Both the position numbers and the translations under genes were made by a program. Positions 8,308 through 15,375 of a stretch of DNA of 64,000 nt are shown piece by piece. Each line of letters opens with the position of its first letter. Within the stretch, counting starts at the first letter, position 1. The notes under the pieces were generated by a model that was not told the origin of the DNA, did no database searches, and saw only the letters and a program-made list of their open reading frames with translations. Origin of the DNA: Parcubacteria bacterium C7867-001 (GTDB lineage: Bacteria; Patescibacteria; Paceibacteria; UBA9973; UBA2103); NCBI GenBank assembly GCA_001189095.1, contig LFCK01000001.1, forward strand, positions 186,001-250,000, read 5' to 3'.

Positions 8308-8381
8308 TGGGAGATCGTCTAATGGTAGGACAGCGGCCTTTGAAGCCGTGAATCTAGGTTCGATCCCTAGTCTCCCAGCCA
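8308..8381 (+). tRNA. tRNA-Gln (anticodon TTG), CCA encoded
   Basis: A full cloverleaf: acceptor TGGGAGA / TCTCCCA, D arm with AATGGTAGG, anticodon loop CTTTGAA with TTG at 8340-8342, T arm with GGTTCGATCC, discriminator G8378 and encoded CCA 8379-8381. Its 3' half is partly duplicated near 24.45-24.51 kb, so it is the left attachment site of integrated element 1. Confidence 0.95.
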
Positions 8382-8460
8382 GCTTATGCTAAGTCAGGTG
8401 ACTGACACGCATAGCTTCTCCGCCCCGTCACAGCATACCGGCTGAGAGCCGTATTCAGAC

Positions 8461-8493
8461 AGAAAAGACCGCTCCGAAAGAGCGGTCTTTTCT
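8461..8493. terminator. Bidirectional intrinsic terminator after tRNA-Gln
   Basis: A 14-bp perfect stem (8461-8474 with 8480-8493), CGAAA loop, A run on the left arm and T run on the right arm. Confidence 0.88.
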
Positions 8494-8553
8494 GTTATCA
8501 ATATTCAAAATATTAACTAGCAAAGACAGAGCAGTAGCTGGTATTATAAGGCT

Positions 8554-9126
8554 ATGTCTCTAGAACAATACTCCATTTTTCTAACTCTCGGCCTCTTTGG
8601 AATGTTTGGCTTAGTAGTCATAAGTGCTGTTCTATATTTTTTGATTCCTAAGGTGCGTAATCACATACGTTCGCACAGCTACGCAAACTTCCTTGCGGCG
8701 ATCGGTCTCATATCAGTAGCATCAATCATAGGAGCTCTTACCTATCAGCTCGTGTACCTGACTCCGGTCTGCGAACTCTGCTGGTGGCAACGTATTTTCC
8801 TTTTTCCAATAGGCGTCATTGCCGCAGTGGCATTATGGTACAAGACCAGAGAAGCGCACGTTACAATCGCAATCCTCTCAGCTATAGGACTTTTCTATGC
8901 CTGCTACCATTACTACTATCATTTCCAAGGGCTGGTTCTCGGAAATACGCTCTCGCTCCCATGCTCTTTCGTGGGTCTTCTCCCTGCGTGCACTAACTCG
9001 CCGATACTCACTTTCGGCTTTGTAACGATTCCATTCATGGGCATCCTTGTATTTTCCAGCATGCTGATATTAGCTGCCTTTGCCCATATGAAAGCTAAAC
9101 GTGACGCTAAGCCAAACACGGTATAA
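8554..9126 (+). CDS. DsbB/BdbC-like disulfide bond formation protein
   Basis: A four-TM oxidoreductase that re-oxidises DsbA-type proteins using quinone. It has 190 aa, the DsbB signature 'CELCWWQR' (CxxCxxxR) in the first extracellular loop and a second cysteine pair in 'LPCSFVGLLPACTN' in the second loop. It is the first gene of a cassette with two thioredoxin-fold DsbA-like proteins, its expected partners. TATTAT (8542-8547) lies 6 nt before the ATG with no ribosome site. It is located in integrated element 1. Confidence 0.9.
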   Translation: MSLEQYSIFLTLGLFGMFGLVVISAVLYFLIPKVRNHIRSHSYANFLAAIGLISVASIIGALTYQLVYLTPVCELCWWQRIFLFPIGVIAAVALWYKTREAHVTIAILSAIGLFYACYHYYYHFQGLVLGNTLSLPCSFVGLLPACTNSPILTFGFVTIPFMGILVFSSMLILAAFAHMKAKRDAKPNTV

Positions 9127-9135
9127 TCTTTACAT

Positions 9136-9795
9136 ATGAAAATGAACTCGACTGCATGGTGGGTTATTGGTGTGCTCGTGGTGGCAGGAGGCCTCATATT
9201 CTTATCCAATATGCTACGCACGGCGTCTACTCCTTCAACAGAAGAGGCTTCAGAGGTGCTTACGCTTGTAGCGGATGACCACAAGAAAGGGGCAGAAGAC
9301 GGAAAAGTTGTCCTTGTTGAATATCTCGATTTTGAATGTGAGGCTTGTGGCGCGTACTATCCTGTTGTTAAACAGATGGAAGAGGAATTTGGGAACCGCG
9401 TGACATTCGTCGCAAGGTATTTTCCTCTTCAGGGACACAGGAACGGCATGACTGCAGCACTTGCAGCTGAGGCAGCGGGTCGCCAGGGAAAGTTCTGGGA
9501 GATGCACGATCTTATGTATACTCGTCAGAAGGACTGGGGTGAAAAGCAGGTTTCGACTCCAGAAGTATTCGAGGAATATGCACAAGAATTGGGGCTTAAC
9601 ATGGAGCAGTTCAAAACAGATGTTGCGTCAGCTTCTGTAAAGGAGCGGGTAGAACGAAATCTTAACCAAGCAATTGAACTCAAACTTCAAGGAACACCCT
9701 CGTTTTTCCTTCAGGGAAAGAAAATTGCGAATCCGCAATCGCCAGAAGCATTTAAGGCACTTATCCGGGCAGAGCTCGAGCGCGCTGGCTCATAA
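9136..9795 (+). CDS. DsbA-like thiol oxidase (CEAC active site)
   Basis: A 219-aa membrane-anchored thioredoxin-fold protein: signal anchor at about 8-26, active site 'FECEACGAYYP' and the cis-Pro loop 'GTPSFFLQG'. It belongs to the DSBA/DsbD-gamma group common in Patescibacteria and is expected to introduce disulfides into secreted proteins, recharged by the DsbB-like protein encoded 10 bp upstream. TATAAT (9122-9127) lies 8 nt before the ATG, so the gene has its own leaderless promoter despite the tight spacing. Confidence 0.9.
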   Translation: MKMNSTAWWVIGVLVVAGGLIFLSNMLRTASTPSTEEASEVLTLVADDHKKGAEDGKVVLVEYLDFECEACGAYYPVVKQMEEEFGNRVTFVARYFPLQGHRNGMTAALAAEAAGRQGKFWEMHDLMYTRQKDWGEKQVSTPEVFEEYAQELGLNMEQFKTDVASASVKERVERNLNQAIELKLQGTPSFFLQGKKIANPQSPEAFKALIRAELERAGS

Positions 9796-9816
9796 GTATC
9801 AGTATCAATCTTTATT

Positions 9817-10557
9817 ATGGACAAAGAAACACACATCGCCGCATCTACCGAATCTAAGCTCTCAACGCCAGTCGCCATACTTCTCGGCGCGCTCATTATC
9901 GCCGGAGCGGTACTCGTAACGAAGTACATGCCCGCGCCAAACAGCGCAAACGTGGCGGCGCCTGGACAGCCTCAGGCTCAATCTGCAAATCTTGAAGCAG
10001 TGCGTCCGATAGGCGCGGAAGATCATATTCGTGGGAATCCCGATGCTCCTGTAAAGGTAGTCATGTATTCAGATACTGAGTGTCCATTCTGCAAGCGTTT
10101 CCATAACACCATGCAGGAACTTATGAGCACCTATGGTGCAGAAGGTAAAGTCGCATGGGTATACCGTCATTTCCCGCTTGACCAACTTCACAAAAAAGCA
10201 CGCAAGGAAGCAGTCGCTAGCGAGTGCGCCGCAGAGCAAGGAGGTAACGATGCTTTCTGGGCATACATGGATCGCATGATGGAGATAACCCCTTCTAACG
10301 ATGGTCTTGACTCGGCGGAGCTTCCGAAGATAGCGGCGTTCATTGGACTTGATGTGACGAAGTTCAATGCATGTCTTTCCTCAGACAAATACGCAAAGCG
10401 CGTGCAGGACGATGCGGACAATGCGCTTAAAACAGGGGGTCAAGGAACTCCGTGGAGTATCGTTATTGGACCAAACGGGAAGAAGTACGAGCTATCAGGG
10501 GCGCAACCAATCGACGCAGTACGTCAGCTGGTTGATATTGCGCTAGCAGATAAATAA
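9817..10557 (+). CDS. DsbA-like thiol oxidase/isomerase (CPFC active site)
   Basis: A 246-aa protein with a signal anchor at about 20-39, active site 'ECPFCKRFH' and cis-Pro loop 'GQGTPWSIVIG'. A pair of cysteines around residues 140 and 190 may form a structural disulfide. It differs from the upstream paralogue in its active-site dipeptide (PF instead of EA), which normally changes redox potential, so the two may divide oxidation and isomerisation. It lies 21 bp after the first DsbA-like gene. Confidence 0.9.
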   Translation: MDKETHIAASTESKLSTPVAILLGALIIAGAVLVTKYMPAPNSANVAAPGQPQAQSANLEAVRPIGAEDHIRGNPDAPVKVVMYSDTECPFCKRFHNTMQELMSTYGAEGKVAWVYRHFPLDQLHKKARKEAVASECAAEQGGNDAFWAYMDRMMEITPSNDGLDSAELPKIAAFIGLDVTKFNACLSSDKYAKRVQDDADNALKTGGQGTPWSIVIGPNGKKYELSGAQPIDAVRQLVDIALADK

Positions 10558-10561
10558 CCGA

Positions 10562-11095
10562 ATGAAAGAGACTCTTGCTAAGGTCTTCAAAGAAACCAGA
10601 AGCAAGATTATTGCGACAGGTTCAATGTTAGTACTTTTCAGTGCCATCGCGCTTGTTCCAAATGCCGGGGTGTTGGGACAGGTGTTTGGCTCGTCAGTGC
10701 CATTTGCTCAGAAGGTAGCTTTTTCCTTTACGTTGCTTGGCTCTCCAGCAGCCAATGCAACTATGTTCGGTTTCGTTGCAATACTTGTAAGCATCTTCCT
10801 TTCGGGTGTGGTTATCGCGCTTGCAGTCTATGCCTTTAGCAAGCGTACGGAGAATGTGGGCGCGATGGGTGTATCAGGACTTGGCATGGTATCTGCGTTT
10901 ATCGGCATCGGATGCGCGTCCTGCGGATCGCTCCTTCTGTCAGCTCTCATTCCTATCTTGGGTATAGGGGCGTTTGTAAGCATCTTGCCGCTCGGCGGGC
11001 TTGAATTCAGTATTCTTGGTGTAGTCCTCTTGCTAGTATCGATCTACCTACTTCTTATGCAGATAGCGAAACCGAGTGTGTGTGCTGTAGCATAG
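10562..11095 (+). CDS. Four-TM membrane protein with GCASCG motif
   Basis: A 177-aa protein with four predicted membrane segments (about 18-38, 68-92, 100-135, 148-170). A CxxC pair sits inside the third segment as 'GIGCASCGS', and a further Cys lies near the C-terminus. Its position 5 bp after the DsbA-like gene and 8 bp before a CDF transporter suggests a redox or metal role, but I cannot name the family. Possible roles are electron transfer to the Dsb proteins or metal handling. Confidence 0.65.
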   Translation: MKETLAKVFKETRSKIIATGSMLVLFSAIALVPNAGVLGQVFGSSVPFAQKVAFSFTLLGSPAANATMFGFVAILVSIFLSGVVIALAVYAFSKRTENVGAMGVSGLGMVSAFIGIGCASCGSLLLSALIPILGIGAFVSILPLGGLEFSILGVVLLLVSIYLLLMQIAKPSVCAVA

Positions 11096-11102
11096 ATATA
11101 GT

Positions 11103-11975
11103 ATGAGCAAGCATTCGCACGACAGCCAGGGAAACATTAAAATAGCGCTCTTTCTCAATATCTGTTTTACGATAATTGAGCTTATCGGAGGTCTTCTCAC
11201 AAATAGTCTCGCCATTCTCTCGGACGCACTTCACGACTTCGGAGATACCATCGTTCTCTCGCTTGCGTGGTATGCCGAAAAGAAATCTAAACAGGGTCCG
11301 GATGAGAAGCGCACGTATGGATATGCCCGTCTCTCGGTATTCTCCGCACTAGCGTCAGGAGCAGTCTTGATCGGCGGCTCTCTCTTTATCGTCTCACAAG
11401 CTATTCCTCGTCTCTTCAATCCTGAAGCAGTTAATGCGCCTGGAATGATGATTCTCGCGGTGGTTGGAATCGTATTTAATGGCATCGGCGCATACCGCCT
11501 GAAGAAGGGAAAGGGCATAAGCGAACGAGTACTTTCCTGGCATCTCTTTGAAGACGTGTTCGGATGGACTGCGATACTCATCGGTGGTGGGTTGATCTAT
11601 CTCTTCGATCTGCCCATCCTCGATCCGATACTCACGATTGGCTTTACGCTCTTCATTCTGTGGGGTGTGATTCGCTCAATGGGAGAAGTGAGCAATATTC
11701 TTCTTGAAGGTGTGCCAGACCGGGTGAACCTGAAAGCTCTTAAGAACGACATTCAGGCATTTGAAGGAGTATTGGGTCTGCATGACGTACATGTTTGGTC
11801 TCTTGAAGGGAAGACGAACGTTCTCAGTGGCCATATCGTCATCAATCCTCAAAGTGTAGATGAGGGACGAGCTATACAGCAGAAAATAAAAGTGATGCTT
11901 AAGGAAAAGCATGATATTGAGCACGCCACCATCGAACTTGAGACGAATGGAAGCTGCGAAGGAAAACCTTGTTAG
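11103..11975 (+). CDS. Cation diffusion facilitator (CzcD/ZitB-like metal exporter)
   Basis: A 290-aa CDF transporter that exchanges Zn2+ or similar divalent cations for protons. It has six TM segments, the TM2 metal site 'SDALHDFGD' and the TM5 site 'HLFEDVFGW', and a C-terminal cytoplasmic ferredoxin-like domain with 'LHDVHVWSLEG'. A His-containing N-terminus (MSKHSHD) is present. It is the last gene of the redox/metal cassette, and a terminator follows about 120 bp downstream. Confidence 0.92.
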   Translation: MSKHSHDSQGNIKIALFLNICFTIIELIGGLLTNSLAILSDALHDFGDTIVLSLAWYAEKKSKQGPDEKRTYGYARLSVFSALASGAVLIGGSLFIVSQAIPRLFNPEAVNAPGMMILAVVGIVFNGIGAYRLKKGKGISERVLSWHLFEDVFGWTAILIGGGLIYLFDLPILDPILTIGFTLFILWGVIRSMGEVSNILLEGVPDRVNLKALKNDIQAFEGVLGLHDVHVWSLEGKTNVLSGHIVINPQSVDEGRAIQQKIKVMLKEKHDIEHATIELETNGSCEGKPC

Positions 11976-12096
11976 ATACTCTTTAAAGCTCTTACCTAAG
12001 CCATATTCTAGTCCACACTTCTTCATAAAAACATCATTGACCATGGTGCTACCCACGCTATACTAGTAGTACTGGTTAGATACGGTTGTACTCAAG

Positions 12097-12119
12097 AAAA
12101 GCCTATATAGGCTTTTTTG
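12097..12119 (+). terminator. Intrinsic terminator after the CDF gene
   Basis: An 8-bp self-complementary stem around AGCCTATATAGGCT, preceded by A4 and followed by T6. Confidence 0.82.
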
Positions 12120-12159
12120 TATTATGAAGAAACGCTGAACGTCCCTTCGCTTTCCTATA

Positions 12160-13254
12160 TTGCCTTCAATCTTTTTCTCCCGTTCTAAAGCTAATGCTAA
12201 GAAGCGCGGTACATACAAAGTTTATAGTTCGGTAGCAGCGGTTTTCGCTCTATCCTTTTTTATTCATATTGTGTCGCCGCAGTCTGTAGACGGCATTTTT
12301 CCTTTTCCACATACAGCACACGCTCAATCTGACGGCGAGGGTGGCATGATTCATGACCCAACTATTGACCTGCTCGAAGCTGCCGTAAATTTCGACCCCA
12401 ATCCAAACAAGGGTGACCATGAAATGGAACTCGCTGGAGGTATAGCACTCTTGCCTCACGGAGATATTCCGGAGGGCGAAGTCGGGGCATTAGACTCGAA
12501 AGCTTCTTCACCAAACAAAACAGGTATTGCAATCTATACCGTTAAGAAAGGTGACTCGCTCTCAGAGATTGCAGAGGAGTACGGTGTGTCTACAAAAACT
12601 ATTCTGTGGGCGAACGATATACGAGATGCAAGCACTATTGGTATTGGAGACGAGCTCATTATTCTTCCAGTCACAGGTGTTCAGCATAAAGTAGTGAGAG
12701 GGGAAACACTTCAATCTATCGCCAAGAAGTACGGTTCGGATGTAACTGATATTGCGCTCTACAACGGCATTAGCGAAAGCAAGGGTCTTATCGCAGGTTC
12801 CGAGATCATTGTCCCGGGCGGCGCATTCCCATCAGCTTCTCCAAAGAGTGTGGCAAGCACCGGTTCATCTAAGAAAAGTACTGCTTCAGCAAAGTCTTCA
12901 AGTACCTCTTCCTCATCAGGCAAGTTTGGGAACCCTCTCCCTGGTGGAGCTATCACGCAGGCAAATCATGGGTACAACGCCGTAGATATAGATGGTGAAA
13001 CAGGAGACCCTATTTACGCTTCGGCAGGTGGTACGGTCCTTGTTGCTAAAGGAAGTGGCTGGAATGGTGGATACGGGAATTACGTAGTTATTGAACATGG
13101 AGGGGGAGCACAGACGCTCTATGCACACATGTCGAATGTTGCTGCGTCTGGCTCAGTATCTAAGGGTGATGTTATTGGGTACGTAGGAAATACAGGCAAG
13201 TCCACTGGGTCTCATCTTCACTTCGAGGTGCGAGGAGCAAGTAATCCTTTATAA
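12160..13254 (+). CDS. LysM-LysM-M23 cell-wall endopeptidase
   Basis: A 364-aa secreted peptidoglycan hydrolase. The order is a signal anchor (about 20-45), two LysM domains (about 125-170 'YTVKKGDSLSEIAEEYGVS' and 176-222), a Ser/Lys-rich linker (about 228-250), then an M23 (LytM) peptidase domain with HxxxD 'HGYNAVDID' and 'SHLHFEVR'. It is expected to cut peptide cross-links. The start is a TTG with no visible ribosome site; an earlier ATG is out of frame, so the start is uncertain. In an integrated element it could aid cell entry or remodelling. Confidence 0.9.
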   Translation: MPSIFFSRSKANAKKRGTYKVYSSVAAVFALSFFIHIVSPQSVDGIFPFPHTAHAQSDGEGGMIHDPTIDLLEAAVNFDPNPNKGDHEMELAGGIALLPHGDIPEGEVGALDSKASSPNKTGIAIYTVKKGDSLSEIAEEYGVSTKTILWANDIRDASTIGIGDELIILPVTGVQHKVVRGETLQSIAKKYGSDVTDIALYNGISESKGLIAGSEIIVPGGAFPSASPKSVASTGSSKKSTASAKSSSTSSSSGKFGNPLPGGAITQANHGYNAVDIDGETGDPIYASAGGTVLVAKGSGWNGGYGNYVVIEHGGGAQTLYAHMSNVAASGSVSKGDVIGYVGNTGKSTGSHLHFEVRGASNPL

Positions 13255-13280
13255 GCTTGATTTCAATCGGTATTTTTCTG

Positions 13281-14609
13281 TTATGCGACCGTTATTTTTT
13301 TATCTTTCAGAAATAGTTTGGTCTTGAGACATGAGAGCATCTCTCGCTTCTCGAATATCGTTCCTTCTTTCAGCAGGTACTTTGCGTAGTTCCTGATATC
13401 CACGTCTGGTGTTTGAACATCCTTCTTGTGTCCCAGCACACCCACTCTAAATTTGTTGAATCGTGCTAGTTCTTGCTCTATCCGCGAGTGCATTCCTAGC
13501 TCATCCAGACTCAGTGTGTCCATAAGCTCCACCAGCCCGTCTATAAGTAGAGTCTCGTTGATATAGGGATTCTGGCATTCATCCCTACCTATCTTGCTAC
13601 AGAAGTAGTACACATGCCGATTCACCCCTCCATCTTTAAGCTTCTTAAACTTCTCGTCAGCAGTAATTCCTGAGGTGCAGTACCCGCATCGAATCAGCTT
13701 CGTGAAGGCGAACTCTTTACTCTCGGTTTTCGGTACGTACTTCTGGTCTAAGGCAACCTGCACCTTGTCGAACAGTTCTTTATCAATGACTGGGCTATGT
13801 CGTCCCGTGTACCAGTTACCACTCCCGACAGGGTACTCAAACTCCCCATAGTAGTACGGGTTCCGTAATATGAGGTAGATGTTTGCGAGCACGAGCGGTT
13901 TTCCGCGGTGCGTTTTGAATCCAGTATCCTCGAGCCATCGGTGTAGCTTTCTTCCGCTCCATTGTTCGTGCGCGACTTTCTCATACATCTGCCGAATCAC
14001 ATGTCCTCGCTTCGGATCTATTCTCGACTGGCATTTCTTATCAACATTCTTCTCATTCAAATAACCCGTGGGTGCGACTCCTGGTCGAAGTCCCATCTCA
14101 CACCTCGTGCGAAGTCCACGTTTTACGTTCACCGCCTTGTTGTCATTCTCGAGCTTTGCCTGACTTCCTAGAATCATCAATAGAAACTTCTCATTCGGAT
14201 TATTGGTGAATCGCTGTCCGTAGGTGCGTATTTCTACCAACTTCCCCTGATCCATCAAATCCACCACCGACCCTAAGTCCCCAGCATTACGCGCCAGACG
14301 GTCGGGTGCCCACGTCAGGATGCCGTTGTACTTACCCTCACGAAGCTCGGCGAGCATTTCGTTGTATATCGGTCTTTGTCCAACCTCCTTAGAGGAGTGC
14401 GATTCTCGCTTGGTCTCTATTATGGTCAGTCCATCCCGCTCAGCTAAATTCAACATCTCCTTAACTTGCGATTCTATTGATAATGCCTGCTTATCCTCGG
14501 CTTCCGTCGATTTCCTCGCGTAGAGGCAGTATTTGATGGCTACTGCCTCTATAAGAGGGACAGGTCTCGAAACCCCTTGTTTACGCTCACTTATTGCTAT
14601 TTGTGTCAT
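13281..14609 (-). CDS. Large serine recombinase (element 1 integrase)
   Basis: A 442-aa site-specific recombinase: an N-terminal resolvase catalytic domain with nucleophile Ser in 'YARKSTEAEDKQALSIESQ', the 'WAPDRLARNAGDLG' helix, a recombinase domain (about 170-260) and a zinc ribbon ('CGYCTSG' paired with 'FCSKIGRDECQNP'), then a coiled-coil C-terminus. The open frame extends to 14768, but the catalytic domain needs only the start at Met 14609, so that is preferred. The best candidate target is tRNA-Gln (8308), whose fragments recur at the far end of this element. Confidence 0.9.
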   Translation of the reverse strand: MTQIAISERKQGVSRPVPLIEAVAIKYCLYARKSTEAEDKQALSIESQVKEMLNLAERDGLTIIETKRESHSSKEVGQRPIYNEMLAELREGKYNGILTWAPDRLARNAGDLGSVVDLMDQGKLVEIRTYGQRFTNNPNEKFLLMILGSQAKLENDNKAVNVKRGLRTRCEMGLRPGVAPTGYLNEKNVDKKCQSRIDPKRGHVIRQMYEKVAHEQWSGRKLHRWLEDTGFKTHRGKPLVLANIYLILRNPYYYGEFEYPVGSGNWYTGRHSPVIDKELFDKVQVALDQKYVPKTESKEFAFTKLIRCGYCTSGITADEKFKKLKDGGVNRHVYYFCSKIGRDECQNPYINETLLIDGLVELMDTLSLDELGMHSRIEQELARFNKFRVGVLGHKKDVQTPDVDIRNYAKYLLKEGTIFEKREMLSCLKTKLFLKDKKITVA

Positions 14610-14766
14610 ACAACCACATTGATGACGCCGAACCCCATACGAGTCTAGAGCGGCTAAGACGCGTTGGAGTTGGCAGAGTCTGCCAGAGATTACTCTTTGT
14701 GTAGGCTGTAAATCAGGAGTAAAATGAAGCAAATGAGGCAAGCAAAAGTAAACGTATTTATTACAC

Positions 14767-15375
14767 ATGCAAGACGATCCATTTCTAGGAACTAAGGACG
14801 GGCTTAGTGTCCTAGGTGGAGAAGTATCTAATTTTTACCAATTAGGATTTGGTCAACTTGATATCAGCGAAGAGGAAATTAGTAAAGCTGGGCGATTGAT
14901 ACATGTTTTGTCGATTATAAAGCTTGAAGGATTACGTCCAGAAAAGTATCCCGCGAAGGGTGTAACGAATGATCATCACAGGCATTTACAAGGTGCATTA
15001 TTCGCTTTTGGAACTGAAGGAGTTAATCACGAATGGAGAGAACACTCCGCATCATCTATACGAGAAATGATTTCAGGCTTTGCTTCGTCTGAACTGGAAT
15101 TTAATGAGAACGTAAGTAAGTATGGGACTAATCAGAATACTAATTCAGATGAACTTAAAAAGATAGAATCGGCTTGTAAAAAAATAAAGAAGTACTACCA
15201 ATTTTTTACTGGCGTAACACATCATCAACAGGCAGCCATTACTAATGGATTCCGTCAATTAGAAGATTTAAGTGCAGAAAATGAAAGATGCTTGAGCGTC
15301 GATAGTTTTAAATTAGTGTTCAAACATTTCTTTATTGATTTGAAGAAAATCATTACAGTATTTCCAGACCTATGA
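14767..15375 (+). CDS. Unknown 202-aa protein, first gene of an AT-rich pair
   Basis: A cytoplasmic, mostly helical protein. It has a conserved-looking stretch with 'NHEWREHSASSIREM', a His/Arg pattern reminiscent of some HEPN-like or defence-associated helical domains, and 'TGVTHHQQ'. No family is recognised. Base composition is clearly more AT-rich than the flanking core genes, which points to recent acquisition. Its stop overlaps the start of the 980-aa gene (ATGA), so the two are made together. No ribosome site is evident. Confidence 0.6.
   Translation: MQDDPFLGTKDGLSVLGGEVSNFYQLGFGQLDISEEEISKAGRLIHVLSIIKLEGLRPEKYPAKGVTNDHHRHLQGALFAFGTEGVNHEWREHSASSIREMISGFASSELEFNENVSKYGTNQNTNSDELKKIESACKKIKKYYQFFTGVTHHQQAAITNGFRQLEDLSAENERCLSVDSFKLVFKHFFIDLKKIITVFPDL

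Noticed and set aside
14635..14700. Possible tRNA remnant upstream of the recombinase (GGAGTTGGCAGA-like stretch)
   Set aside because: Only a short hairpin and a few D-arm-like bases; no acceptor or T arm can be built.
14610..14768. N-terminal extension of the element 1 recombinase
   Set aside because: Cys-rich nonsense-like sequence before the catalytic domain; Met 14609 gives a normal serine recombinase start.
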